From Acidobacteriota bacterium (lineage in GTDB: Bacteria; Acidobacteriota; Blastocatellia; Pyrinomonadales; Pyrinomonadaceae), in the NCBI GenBank assembly GCA_024640445.1, contig JAHEEZ010000147.1:1-8749 (forward strand): a DNA stretch of 8,749 nucleotides. The letters run 5' to 3'. The translations under genes were made by a program, and so were the position numbers. The notes below the pieces were generated by a model. The model saw only the letters and a program-made list of their open reading frames with translations. It was not told where the DNA came from and did not search any database. Positions 1 through 4,873 of the stretch are shown here, piece by piece; the stretch's first letter is position 1, and every line of letters begins with the position of its first letter.

Positions 1-521
1 ACCCGGGTGGAAACATTTCGGCTGTTGCCTGGGGTAATGGCACCTCGCAAACGGTATTCCCGGCTCCCGGCGATTACGACGGAGACGGGAAGTACGACTT
101 CAACGTTCAGATCACGGATCCAAACGTCATGGGCGGAGGTCTCTTCGTGTTGCTCAGGTCAGGGGATTCCGGTGTGGAGTATATCCCCTGGGGTCGCAAT
201 ACCGACCTGATAGTACCTGGGGATTATGACGGTGACGGCAAATACGACATCGCGGTAGCCAGGAGCCAAAGTGGTCAACGGGCCTGGTACGCGCTCCTTA
301 GCGGTGGCGGAACCCAGTCTGCTTTGTGGGGACTGAGTACGGATCGGGTCACTCCGGGAGATTTTGACGGTGATGGAAAGACCGACTTGGCAGTATTCCG
401 GCCGGATCCGAATCCTGACAATAATATATGGTATGTTTACCAGTCAGGTACGGGAACCGTCCTGGGATATGAGTGGGGCCAAAATGGCGATTATCCCACC
501 CCGAACTGGCGGGTCCAATAA
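1..521 (+). CDS. C-terminal part of a secreted FG-GAP/VCBS-repeat protein (5' end outside window)
   Basis: The frame is open from the left window edge (first full codon at 3) to the TAA at 519-521, so this is a 5'-truncated gene of which about 172 residues are seen. Three repeats carry the calcium-binding loop D-[YF]-D-G-D-G: nt 72-89, 222-239 and 360-377, spaced 50 and 46 residues. Each is preceded by P-G and followed by K-[YT]-D and a hydrophobic strand (DIAVAR, DLAVFRP). This is the FG-GAP/VCBS beta-propeller-like repeat found at the C-termini of large exported or surface proteins. A fourth half-repeat at the very end (DYPTPNW) has lost its D-x-D-x-D-G loop. Ligand and enzymatic activity, if any, must lie in the missing N-terminal part. 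The gene is followed 23 bp later by a strong terminator, so it is the last gene of its transcript. Confidence 0.85.
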   Translation, partial: PGGNISAVAWGNGTSQTVFPAPGDYDGDGKYDFNVQITDPNVMGGGLFVLLRSGDSGVEYIPWGRNTDLIVPGDYDGDGKYDIAVARSQSGQRAWYALLSGGGTQSALWGLSTDRVTPGDFDGDGKTDLAVFRPDPNPDNNIWYVYQSGTGTVLGYEWGQNGDYPTPNWRVQ

Positions 522-544
522 TTTGCGGATCGCTGCAAATCAAG

Positions 545-578
545 ACGGCCGGAGCGTTTGCTCCGGCCGTTTTTTTTT
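545..578 (+). terminator. Rho-independent terminator of the FG-GAP gene
   Basis: A perfect 11-bp stem (ACGGCCGGAGC at 545-555, GCTCCGGCCGT at 560-570) closes a GTTT loop and runs directly into nine T residues (570-578). It begins 23 bp after the stop codon at 521. This is a textbook intrinsic terminator on the plus strand. Confidence 0.95.
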
Positions 579-581
579 GGG

Positions 582-610
582 AAAAGCCCGAGCCGCATCC
601 CGCACGGGCT
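582..610 (-). terminator. Candidate terminator of the minus-strand sulfur operon
   Basis: Read on the minus strand, AGCCCG (610-605) pairs with CGGGCT (590-585) across a 14-nt GC-rich loop and is followed by a short T run (585-582). It starts 24 nt past the TAA at 637-635 of the small selenoprotein candidate. It is weaker than its plus-strand neighbour. The two lie back-to-back between convergent genes, which supports the call. Confidence 0.6.
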
Positions 611-634
611 GAAACTGATGATAGATGCGTGACC

Positions 635-787
635 TTAAATCTCCGGCGTGTCATCCGGTTTCCGACGCCGAGACCCGGCGTCACATGCTCCCCGCATTCA
701 GGTGTTGAATCCGAGCCTCGGAAGGATGACAAGTTGCAATAAAAGCCAAAAGCCGACGACAAGCGCCAATATGAGCAGATCTTTCAT
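635..787 (-). CDS. Candidate small single-pass membrane selenoprotein (50 aa, UGA read as Sec at codon 30)
   Basis: ATG at 787-785 opens a frame with a hydrophobic segment at residues 4-22, then P23-R-L-G. An in-frame TGA follows at codon 30 (700-698), and the frame then stays open for 20 codons to TAA (637-635). The sequence around the TGA reads N-T-U-M-R-G-A-C, so Sec30 and Cys35 form a U-x4-C pair. The tail is basic (R40-R-R-K43). The ribosome binding site GGGA (797-794) is 6 nt upstream and begins inside the stop codon of the DUF2202 gene, implying translational coupling. A hairpin with loop GGUCU begins 15 nt after the TGA, as bacterial SECIS elements do. The positive-inside rule would put the Sec tail in the cytoplasm (inference). 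I do not recognise the family with certainty. The alternative is a 29-aa membrane peptide ending at the TGA, but the well-placed hairpin and downstream Cys argue against it. Confidence 0.75.
664..682 (-). promoter_or_regulatory. Candidate bacterial SECIS element
   Basis: On the minus strand GACGCCG (682-676) and CGGCGTC (670-664) form a perfect 7-bp stem with a 5-nt loop GGTCT (675-671). The stem begins 15 nt after the in-frame TGA (700-698), so the loop begins 22 nt after it. Bacterial SECIS elements lie inside the coding sequence just after the UGA, with G at the start of the apical loop. The E. coli fdhF element has AGGUCU there, and its G and U contact SelB. Outer pairing (731-724 with 656-649: TGTCATCC/GGATGACA) could enclose both the TGA and this hairpin. 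Confidence 0.75.
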
Positions 788-793
788 TGGAAT

Positions 794-797
794 TCCC
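794..797 (-). promoter_or_regulatory. Ribosome binding site of the small selenoprotein gene
   Basis: GGGA (797-794) lies 6 nt before the ATG at 787 and shares position 797 with the TAG stop (799-797) of the upstream DUF2202 gene. This overlap fixes the start of the small gene and suggests that ribosomes finishing the DUF2202 gene feed the next start. Confidence 0.65.
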
Positions 798-1444
798 TAG
801 TTCGTGATGTTTCGTCCGCCGGGTCCCCGGCCGCCTCCTCCGCTGACGCATCTTTCGAACGCCGGGAGGTGGTTTTCTTCGGAAGCAGACTGTAGAGCCT
901 TGTAGACGGTAATGATGTCCTCGCGCTTCGTCGAATTGAAAAGCCTTGTGTATAGGTCTCGGTTCGCTATCTCACCCGCGATACCGGCTTGGCACGCCTC
1001 GTTAAGACTCTTGAAATGCGGCGCCTCGCCGAGCCATTTATTCTTAGGTACCGGTATTCTATAGTCAGCAAACAGAGCCTGAAGCCTCTCGATATGCCTT
1101 CCTTCGGCCTTCTGAATGTTCATGAACGGCCGTGGGTCTTTGTAATCGCGATTCACGCGGTCGTATGTGGCAAACGCGAGGTACTCGTCATTTAGCGCAA
1201 GCAACAAGCCCTGCACTTCTTCTTCGCTCAGGTCGCCCTTGTACTGCTTAAAATCAAAGTCGCATATGCGGCAGTTCGTGTTCTTTTCTTCAGACTTATC
1301 GGCGACCGTTTCCGGAACCGTGGACGCGATCGGCACAACCTGTTTCTGATCGTTCGCGGCCGGGACGGAAGTTTCCGAACAGGAAATTGAGAACGCGGCG
1401 CTGAAGACCATTGTGCCTGCAAGTAATACTGTGGATTTGATCAT
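797..1444 (-). CDS. DUF2202 ferritin-like lipoprotein
   Basis: The 215-aa product starts at ATG 1444 with a lipoprotein signal peptide (about residues 1-21, hydrophobic core 6-20) and lipobox Cys22. A low-complexity linker (23-55) and a C-R-I-C motif (Cys58, Cys61) follow. The DUF2202 domain (about 70-200) is a predicted four-helix bundle. It shows the ferritin-like di-iron pattern in order: Glu87, E114-G-R-H117, Glu158, E189-E-N-H192. The tail is glycine-rich. Its substrate is not known. By analogy with di-iron proteins it could act in redox or metal handling at the membrane surface. It sits 55 nt after the persulfide dioxygenase gene and directly before the Sec peptide gene. An in-frame extension upstream reaches 1699 but would bury the signal peptide, so ATG 1444 is preferred; ATG 1468 is an alternative. 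Confidence 0.85.
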   Translation of the reverse strand: MIKSTVLLAGTMVFSAAFSISCSETSVPAANDQKQVVPIASTVPETVADKSEEKNTNCRICDFDFKQYKGDLSEEEVQGLLLALNDEYLAFATYDRVNRDYKDPRPFMNIQKAEGRHIERLQALFADYRIPVPKNKWLGEAPHFKSLNEACQAGIAGEIANRDLYTRLFNSTKREDIITVYKALQSASEENHLPAFERCVSGGGGRGPGGRNITN

Positions 1445-1456
1445 GATCGTGTTTCC

Positions 1457-1483
1457 GCGCACCGGCATTTTTGCCCGGCGCGC
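1457..1483 (-). promoter_or_regulatory. Intergenic hairpin just before the DUF2202 start
   Basis: On the minus strand GCGCGCCGG (1483-1475) and CCGGTGCGC (1465-1457) form a 9-bp stem with one G-T wobble around a 9-nt loop containing AAAAA. It starts 16 nt after the stop of the persulfide dioxygenase gene and ends 12 nt before the ATG at 1444. No T run follows it on this strand, so it is not a standard terminator. An mRNA-stability or processing element tuning the two downstream genes is plausible. Confidence 0.5.
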
Positions 1484-1499
1484 TTTCTTAAATGATAAA

Positions 1500-2876
1500 T
1501 CAAGCGTTTGCGCAGGTGCTTGCGGAGACCTCCGTTTCCAGATCCGCATTGACCCATGCCGTGGTTCCCCCGGCGACGTTGTATACCTTCTCGAATCCCG
1601 CGTTTTCGAACATTGAGGTTGCGGTACTCGAACGATATCCGGTCTGGCAGATCGCGTATGTGGGCTTTGATGGGTTAAGCCTTCCGATTTCTTTCGCAAG
1701 TTCGTTCAGCGGGATATTGATCGCTCCCGGCGCGTGGCCGCCCGCGTGTTCGGCTGGGCGCCTCACATCGACGAGCTGGTGGTCCTCGCCGACGCGTTCA
1801 CTTACCTCCCACACCGGTACCTGGCTAACCTTCTTCGTCTCTCCTTCAAAATCGCCGATCATCAGATAGCCTTTGACCGATTCGATGCCAACCCTTGCGA
1901 GCCTCATCACGGCCTCATCCACCTGGGCCATATTGGACGCAATGATCGCGATCGGCGTCCCGATGGTGATAAGCGTCCCGGCCCACGAGGCGAATTGGCC
2001 GCCAAGACCTATGTTGATCGAATTAGGCACGTGACCGGACCCGTAATCCACATTAGGCCGTACGTCCAGAACAATTCCGTCAAACTCGTTCACGGCCTCG
2101 GATGTTATCTTCTCCGGCTGTCCCAGATCGCCGAGCGCGGGAGATCCTTTCAAATTCCGACTGGCGCTGATCGGAAAATACGCCGGTACTTCAGGTTGGT
2201 CAGCGGCCACGATCTCGACAAACTTCTCCTTGGACATCGGCTTAAGGGCATAGTTCATCTCTTTTTGCTTCCCGAGGGTCGACCAGGTCTCGCTCGAGAG
2301 CGATTTGCCGCAGAGCGATCCCGCCCCGTGAGCCGGGTAAACTTCTGTCTCATCGGGAAGCGGAAGTATCTTTTCGCGCAAAGAATCGTAAAGCATCCCG
2401 CCCATTTGTTCCGCGGTAAAGCCCTTGGATCCGATCAGGTCGGGGCGGCCGACATCCCCTATGAAAAGCGTGTCGCCTGTGAACATCTTGAGCGGCGCGT
2501 CAGGATAGGAGGTGTCTTCGGCAAGGATAGTGATGCCTTCCGGGGTATGTCCCGGAGTTTCCAGGAATCGCAATTTGACCGCCCCCAAATCCAACTCGTC
2601 CCCATCTTTTACCTTGTGGGTTGGAAATTCGGTGGCCGCCCGTTCTCCGTAGATTATTTCGGCGCCCGTTCTCTCTGCCAGCTCGATATGACCGCTTACA
2701 AAATCTGCGTGAGAATGGGTCTCAATAATGTATTTGATCTTCTGATCATTCGCTTCCGCCTCTTCGATGTACTGATCGACATCCCTTTGCGGGTCGATGA
2801 TCGCGGCTTCGCCTTCAGAACCGATGTAGTACGAAGCGTGAGCGAGGCAACCGAGGTAGAACTGCTTGAATTTCAT
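1500..2876 (-). CDS. Persulfide dioxygenase-like MBL-fold protein fused to two rhodanese domains
   Basis: The 458-aa protein has the layout of CstB/Blh-type proteins. Residues 1-245 are a metallo-beta-lactamase fold of the ETHE1/persulfide dioxygenase type with T53-H54-S-H56-A-D58, T107-P-G-H110, G134-D135 and P181-A-H183. His54, His110 and Asp135 are expected to hold a mononuclear iron. The residue after Asp58 is Phe, not the His of the generic MBL motif. Residues 255-345 form a rhodanese-like domain whose active-site loop (about 312-318) lacks Cys, so it should be inactive. Residues 355-455 form a rhodanese with catalytic Cys410 in C-Q-T-G-Y-R-S. Family knowledge: such enzymes oxidise low-molecular-weight persulfides to sulfite or thiosulfate in the cytoplasm. 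The start is supported by AGGAG (2888-2884), 7 nt upstream. It lies 29 nt after the TauE-type permease gene, in the same operon. Confidence 0.9.
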   Translation of the reverse strand: MKFKQFYLGCLAHASYYIGSEGEAAIIDPQRDVDQYIEEAEANDQKIKYIIETHSHADFVSGHIELAERTGAEIIYGERAATEFPTHKVKDGDELDLGAVKLRFLETPGHTPEGITILAEDTSYPDAPLKMFTGDTLFIGDVGRPDLIGSKGFTAEQMGGMLYDSLREKILPLPDETEVYPAHGAGSLCGKSLSSETWSTLGKQKEMNYALKPMSKEKFVEIVAADQPEVPAYFPISASRNLKGSPALGDLGQPEKITSEAVNEFDGIVLDVRPNVDYGSGHVPNSINIGLGGQFASWAGTLITIGTPIAIIASNMAQVDEAVMRLARVGIESVKGYLMIGDFEGETKKVSQVPVWEVSERVGEDHQLVDVRRPAEHAGGHAPGAINIPLNELAKEIGRLNPSKPTYAICQTGYRSSTATSMFENAGFEKVYNVAGGTTAWVNADLETEVSASTCANA

Positions 2877-2883
2877 TAAGTTT

Positions 2884-2888
2884 CTCCT
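2884..2888 (-). promoter_or_regulatory. Ribosome binding site of the persulfide dioxygenase-rhodanese gene
   Basis: AGGAG (2888-2884) is an almost full Shine-Dalgarno core placed 7 nt before the ATG at 2876. It is the strongest in the operon and fixes the start. Confidence 0.85.
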
Positions 2889-2905
2889 AATCTCTCTAAG
2901 TGTCC

Positions 2906-3700
2906 CTAGAACACGATCTCATTGAAGATCATATAGATTCCCATTGCAAGAACGAACCATCCGAAGCCTTTCCGGAGCTTTTCGCCGTCGATCGAACGGG
3001 TGAGACGAGTTCCCAGGAAGATCCCGCTGATCGAAAACGCCGTGAAGACCAGCAAGAATGCCCAGTCGATATCGCTTCTCGTTTGTACGTCGCCAATGAA
3101 GCCGACAAGCGACTTCGCGGCAATTATCAGAAGCGAGGTGCCGATCGCGAGTTTCATCTCAAGACCCGCCAGCAGGACCAAAGCGGGAATTATTAGAAAG
3201 CCGCCGCCGGCACCGACCAGCCCCGTAACGAAACCCACCCCGACGCCTTCCGCGAGGATGACCGGATAGTTAAAGCCGTTTGCGACGCGGTCAATCTCCG
3301 TTGGCTTGCGGTCCCTCAGCATCGAGAGCGACGTAGCTATCATAAGTACAGCGAAAAGCACCAGGATGCCGGTTCCTTTCGACAGCGAGAACGAGCCGAA
3401 TGTGGCAATGACGTTCGGGATCGCAGGCATCACGAAAGCCCGTGTCGCATAAACAGCCGCGATGGCCGGACCGCCAAAAATCGCCGCTGTTTTGAGGTCG
3501 ACGAGTCCCTTTCTGAAATTCTGAAGGCCGCCGACGAGAGCCGTCGAACCAACGACGAACAGCGAATACGCCGTGGCGAGAACCGGATCTACTGCTGCCA
3601 GATAAACCAGGACCGGCACGGTAAGTATGCTGCCGCCTGCGCCGATCAGACCGAGCGATGTACCGATAAGGGCCGCAAAGATAAATGACAAGTACTCCAT
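2906..3700 (-). CDS. TauE/SafE-family membrane permease (DUF81)
   Basis: The 264-aa protein is almost entirely hydrophobic, with about eight predicted transmembrane segments. It carries the two inverted-repeat signatures of the TauE/SafE family, G17-L-I-G-A-G-G-S-I-L-T-V-P29 and G160-L-V-G-A-G-G-G-F-L-I-I-P172, one at the start of each half. Family members export sulfite, sulfoacetate or related small sulfur anions; the substrate cannot be read from sequence. Located between a rhodanese membrane protein and a persulfide dioxygenase, it most likely exports the sulfite or thiosulfate made by the enzymes, or imports a sulfur compound (inference). The length is normal for the family. The Shine-Dalgarno is weak. 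The 75-nt gap to the upstream gene holds a small hairpin (3767-3743). Confidence 0.9.
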   Translation of the reverse strand: MEYLSFIFAALIGTSLGLIGAGGSILTVPVLVYLAAVDPVLATAYSLFVVGSTALVGGLQNFRKGLVDLKTAAIFGGPAIAAVYATRAFVMPAIPNVIATFGSFSLSKGTGILVLFAVLMIATSLSMLRDRKPTEIDRVANGFNYPVILAEGVGVGFVTGLVGAGGGFLIIPALVLLAGLEMKLAIGTSLLIIAAKSLVGFIGDVQTRSDIDWAFLLVFTAFSISGIFLGTRLTRSIDGEKLRKGFGWFVLAMGIYMIFNEIVF

Positions 3701-3742
3701 CTGATTTCCGGTCCCATCTCAACCCGGGCCTGTGTCAAAACG

Positions 3743-3767
3743 ACGGGCAAAAAGAAGAACTGCCCGC
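3743..3767 (-). terminator. Weak intergenic hairpin between the rhodanese and TauE genes
   Basis: On the minus strand CGGGCA (3766-3761) pairs with TGCCCG (3749-3744) across an 11-nt T-rich loop, with one further G-T pair outside (3767/3743). Only TCGTTTT follows, so read-through into the TauE gene is expected. It may act as an attenuator or an RNA-processing site inside the operon. Confidence 0.35.
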
Positions 3768-3775
3768 CTTCATCG

Positions 3776-4324
3776 TCAATTTGCCGTAGAAATTCCGGCC
3801 TCTTCCGTTTCCGGGATTCGATTCCAGGGCATTTTCATAAGGATTAACCCCATCATGCAACTGTCCGTCGCGGCGGAGAAGACCAGACCCGCGCCGACAA
3901 ATGCCGATATGCCGATCAGGTAGGGATGAACAAGGACAGCAAGAACGACTCCGATCAAAATGAACAGGCCAGCCGCGAACCGGACCTGGCGCTCGATCGC
4001 CCACGGCGCTTTCTCATCCCTCTCGAGCGGAAGCTGTTCCTTTTTCCAGGCCTCCAGCCCCCCGACTACGTTTATGACATTGGTAAACCCCATAGACCGG
4101 AGTTTCTTTTGTGCCTCAGCCGAACGCCTTCCTGTCCTGCACATCACATAGATGGGCTTGTCGTGATCGAGTTCTTTGTGGCGGCTTTCAAGTTCCCCGA
4201 TCGGAAACAGTTTCGCGTCCGATACCCGGCCGCCGGCGAACTCGGCGTGTTCGCGCACATCCACCAGGGTCCCGTGCCCTTCTTCCAATTTTTCCTTTAA
4301 CGCTAAAACTGTGCATTCACTCAT
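3776..4324 (-). CDS. Rhodanese-DUF2892 inner-membrane sulfurtransferase (YgaP type)
   Basis: The 182-aa protein joins a cytoplasmic rhodanese domain (about residues 4-100) to a two-helix DUF2892 membrane anchor (about 108-168). The rhodanese domain shows L20-V-D-V-R-E and the active-site loop C62-R-T-G-R-R-S. The anchor has transmembrane segments near 116-132 and 134-152, and the conserved ending C156-M-M-G-L-I-L-M-K-M-P-W. This is the architecture of E. coli YgaP, a membrane rhodanese that binds and passes on sulfane sulfur. It is the first gene after the promoter-operator region (4389-4350), with AGAGGA about 10 nt upstream of the ATG. Its likely role is to take persulfide sulfur at the membrane and hand it to the dioxygenase or away from the quinone-linked sulfide oxidation machinery (inference). 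No sulfide:quinone oxidoreductase gene is in the window. Confidence 0.9.
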   Translation of the reverse strand: MSECTVLALKEKLEEGHGTLVDVREHAEFAGGRVSDAKLFPIGELESRHKELDHDKPIYVMCRTGRRSAEAQKKLRSMGFTNVINVVGGLEAWKKEQLPLERDEKAPWAIERQVRFAAGLFILIGVVLAVLVHPYLIGISAFVGAGLVFSAATDSCMMGLILMKMPWNRIPETEEAGISTAN

Positions 4325-4349
4325 TTGATTGTTTCCTCTCTGATTCTAA

Positions 4350-4373
4350 ATAACTATATCACGATACAGTTAT
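4350..4373. promoter_or_regulatory. 24-bp operator-like dyad
   Basis: ATAACTATAT (4350-4359) and ATACAGTTAT (4364-4373) are 10-bp inverted half-sites with a single mismatch around a 4-bp centre, CACG. An AT-rich dyad of this size suits a winged-helix ArsR dimer. It overlaps the -10 of the promoter for the rhodanese-DUF2892 gene and lies next to the ArsR gene, so it is the probable operator of that regulator. Confidence 0.7.
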
Positions 4374-4389
4374 ACACCTTCCCTGTCAA
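4361..4389 (-). promoter_or_regulatory. Sigma70-type promoter of the sulfur operon
   Basis: On the minus strand a perfect -35 TTGACA (4389-4384) is followed, after exactly 17 nt, by TATCGT (4366-4361), a four-of-six match to TATAAT. The -10 lies in the middle of the dyad 4350-4373, so a bound repressor would block polymerase. The promoter begins 15 nt after the ArsR stop codon and would give a leader of about 30 nt before the ATG at 4324. Confidence 0.65.
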
Positions 4390-4404
4390 TCTATTTGAAG
4401 GGGG

Positions 4405-4740
4405 TCATTGGGCGGATGCGAAGATGTCCGCCTCACTTCTGAACTTCATTTCAAGGGAGTCGCAGACGGTGTCGCACAACGAGAAGATGCTCTCGTCGGC
4501 GATCTCGTAGAATACAGTGTTGCCGGTCTGGTTTCTGTTCAGGACGCCCGAGACCTGAAGCATTTTGAGGTGCTTTGAAACATTGGGCTGGCTTGTTTTT
4601 ACGGCCTCGGTCAGTTCATTGACGCTCATTGGACCATCCTGAAGTGAATGAAGGATCTGAAGCCTGATCGGCTCCGAGAGCAGTTTGAATCGTTCGGCGA
4701 CACGTGAAAGGGCGTCTTTCGACAAGTTCTTTCTTGGCAT
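4405..4740 (-). CDS. ArsR/SmtB-family winged-helix repressor with a C-x3-C pair in the last helix
   Basis: The 111-aa protein has the ArsR fold: R17-F-K-L-L-S-E-P-I-R-L-Q-I-L30, a recognition region near residues 40-62 (Q51-P-N-V-S-K-H-L-K-M-L), a beta-wing near 66-80, and a C-terminal helix. The ELCVCDL metal site of classical ArsR is absent. The only cysteines, Cys89 and Cys93, lie one turn apart in the last helix. Family knowledge: ArsR-type sensors BigR and SqrR release DNA when cysteines are modified by persulfide, but use one Cys near alpha2 and one in alpha5. Here both are in alpha5, so a persulfide switch or a metal site is possible. The start is fixed by an in-frame TAA ending 15 nt upstream. 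The position upstream of the operon and the dyad at 4350-4373 mark it as the local regulator. Confidence 0.88.
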   Translation of the reverse strand: MPRKNLSKDALSRVAERFKLLSEPIRLQILHSLQDGPMSVNELTEAVKTSQPNVSKHLKMLQVSGVLNRNQTGNTVFYEIADESIFSLCDTVCDSLEMKFRSEADIFASAQ

Positions 4741-4746
4741 GAAATG

Positions 4747-4776
4747 AGTATATGCTTAAGAAGGAATATAGTGCAA
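4747..4776 (-). promoter_or_regulatory. Candidate promoter of the ArsR gene, possibly leaderless
   Basis: TATACT (4752-4747) is a good -10 (five of six) placed six bases before the ATG at 4740. TTGCAC (4776-4771) is a weak -35 at 18-nt spacing. Transcription would start at or next to the A of the ATG, and no Shine-Dalgarno is seen. ACTATAT (4773-4767 region, minus strand) repeats part of the operator half-site, which would allow autoregulation. Confidence 0.45.
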
Positions 4777-4824
4777 GGGGAGGGAGACAGGAGACGATGT
4801 TGAAACCAGGCTAGGCTTGTCAAC

Positions 4825-4873
4825 CTCATCACTCATTCCTCATAACTCAATACTCATCCCTCATCACTCGTCG
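4825..4873. repeat. Degenerate 7-bp tandem repeat
   Basis: Seven consecutive heptamers keep an exact 7-nt period on the plus strand: CTCATCA, CTCATTC, CTCATAA, CTCAATA, CTCATCC, CTCATCA, CTCGTCG. CTC is constant, AT nearly so, and the last two positions vary. Read on the minus strand the unit is NNATGAG. The array covers the 3' end of the GNAT gene and supplies its stop codon (4856-4854). Similar short tandem heptamers are known from cyanobacterial genomes. Confidence 0.75.

Noticed and set aside
664..682. Hairpin read as a transcription terminator
   Set aside because: No T run follows on either strand; its place after an in-frame TGA and its GGUCU loop fit a SECIS element better.
649..731. 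Inverted pair TGTCATCC/GGATGACA as a dispersed intergenic repeat or IS remnant
   Set aside because: The interval is explained by a coding frame with an internal TGA, and no target-site duplication or transposase is present.
1500..1502. TGA at the end of the dioxygenase gene as another Sec codon
   Set aside because: The following frame ends within four codons and no suitably placed hairpin follows.
797..1699. 300-aa open frame including the DUF2202 protein
   Set aside because: The first 77-85 residues are basic and overlap the 3' end of the dioxygenase gene; they read as out-of-frame translation. The lipoprotein signal peptide marks ATG 1444 as start.
1734..2879. 381-aa open frame on the plus strand
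   Set aside because: It is antisense to the persulfide dioxygenase-rhodanese gene, has no recognisable domain, and its composition follows from high-GC antisense coding.
4818..4823. TTGACA on the minus strand after the GNAT gene as a promoter for arsR
   Set aside because: No -10 at suitable spacing; the nearer TATACT at 4752-4747 is a better candidate.
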